Shown: one piece after another, positions 5,716 to 5,964 of the stretch | Layout: every line of letters starts with the position of its first letter | Numbering within the stretch: position 1 is the stretch's first letter | Origin: Pseudomonadota bacterium | GTDB lineage: Bacteria; Pseudomonadota; Gammaproteobacteria; Steroidobacterales; Steroidobacteraceae | DNA: 5,964 bases | Direction of reading: 5' to 3' | NCBI GenBank assembly: GCA_003242495.1 | Contig: QGUO01000232.1 | Span: 1 to 5,964 of the forward strand | Notes under the pieces: generated by a model | What the model was told of the DNA's origin: nothing | The model's input: the letters and a program-made list of their open reading frames with translations, nothing else | Database searches by the model: none | Made by a program: the position numbers and the translations under genes

Positions 5716-5964
5716 CTACGCGCTCTCACGCTCCCCTCGCAGGCTCACCCATGCCGTCCCCAGCGCGAGGAGGATGAGGGCGGCGCCCACCGCGGCGTTG
5801 TCCTCGACCGAGAACCGATCGATGACCACGCTGCCGATCGATGTTCCGAACGCAATGCCCAGGTGCAGGAAGGTCGTATTCAGACTCTGCTGGATATCGG
5901 CGGTCTCGGGCGACAACTGCACGAGGTGGCTCTGGATGGGCGGCGTGATCGCCCAGCTCAGCAC
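5716..5964 (-). CDS. Major facilitator superfamily transporter, C-terminal fragment (N-terminus beyond right edge)
   Basis: Eighty-two residues in frame to a stop at 5716; the first visible codon is an internal GTG at the window edge, not a start. The sequence fits the end of a 12-helix inner-membrane proton-driven exporter: PIQSHLVQLSPE, then SLNTTFLHLGIAFGTSIGSVV (helix 11-like, about 27-47), a short loop with DRFSVEDN, a last hydrophobic helix AAVGAALILLALGTAWVSL (about 57-75) and a charged tail RGERESA. The SLN...LGIAFGTSIG pattern recalls drug or sugar efflux members of the DHA1 group (AraJ/Bcr-like). The substrate cannot be inferred. It is followed 75 bases later by the hydrolase gene on the same strand. 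Confidence 0.82.
   Translation of the reverse strand: MLSWAITPPIQSHLVQLSPETADIQQSLNTTFLHLGIAFGTSIGSVVIDRFSVEDNAAVGAALILLALGTAWVSLRGERESA

Noticed and set aside
1..5964. CRISPR array, tRNA or rRNA genes, insertion sequence or attachment sites
   Set aside because: I saw no regularly spaced repeats, no tRNA-like cloverleaf or rRNA sequence, no transposase or integrase motifs, and no terminal inverted repeats.

Overview
The window is GC-rich (roughly two thirds G+C by eye). It reads as chromosomal DNA of a Gram-negative proteobacterium, probably gamma- or betaproteobacterial. The reasons are an outer-membrane TpsB-type transporter, Shine-Dalgarno-led genes with GC-rich third codon positions, and a RutE-type nitroreductase close to the Escherichia coli protein. 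The species cannot be named from the sequence alone.

Layout from left to right. Bases 1-1410 (minus) hold most of a two-partner-secretion outer-membrane transporter (ShlB/FhaC/HecB family), cut at its C-terminal end by the window edge. Bases 1411-1756 are a spacer with an AT-rich island and a dyad. Bases 1757-2125 (plus) hold a MerR-family regulator whose reading frame is broken twice: about 4 bases are missing near 1820 and one base is extra near 1951. Bases 2296-2886 (plus) encode a RutE-like malonic semialdehyde reductase of the nitroreductase fold. Bases 2902-3594 (minus) encode an atypical short-chain dehydrogenase, convergent with the reductase and only 15 bases from it. Bases 3595-3924 are a divergent spacer with two inverted repeats. 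Bases 3925-4584 (plus) encode a beta-class carbonic anhydrase with a longer than usual middle section. Bases 4585-4863 are a convergent spacer with no convincing gene. Bases 4864-5640 (minus) encode an alpha/beta hydrolase, and bases 5716-5964 (minus) are the C-terminal end of a major facilitator superfamily transporter that enters from the right edge.

The genes do not form one obvious pathway. Strand switches at almost every gene suggest mostly single-gene transcription units; the only plausible operon is transporter then hydrolase on the minus strand at the right end. The MerR gene may once have controlled itself or a neighbour such as the reductase or the secretion gene, but the sequence does not prove this. 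I looked for a new multi-gene system and did not find a convincing one. The most useful observations are the doubly frameshifted MerR gene, the dehydrogenase without the standard Ser/Tyr catalytic residues, the carbonic anhydrase insertion, and the dyads in the spacers.
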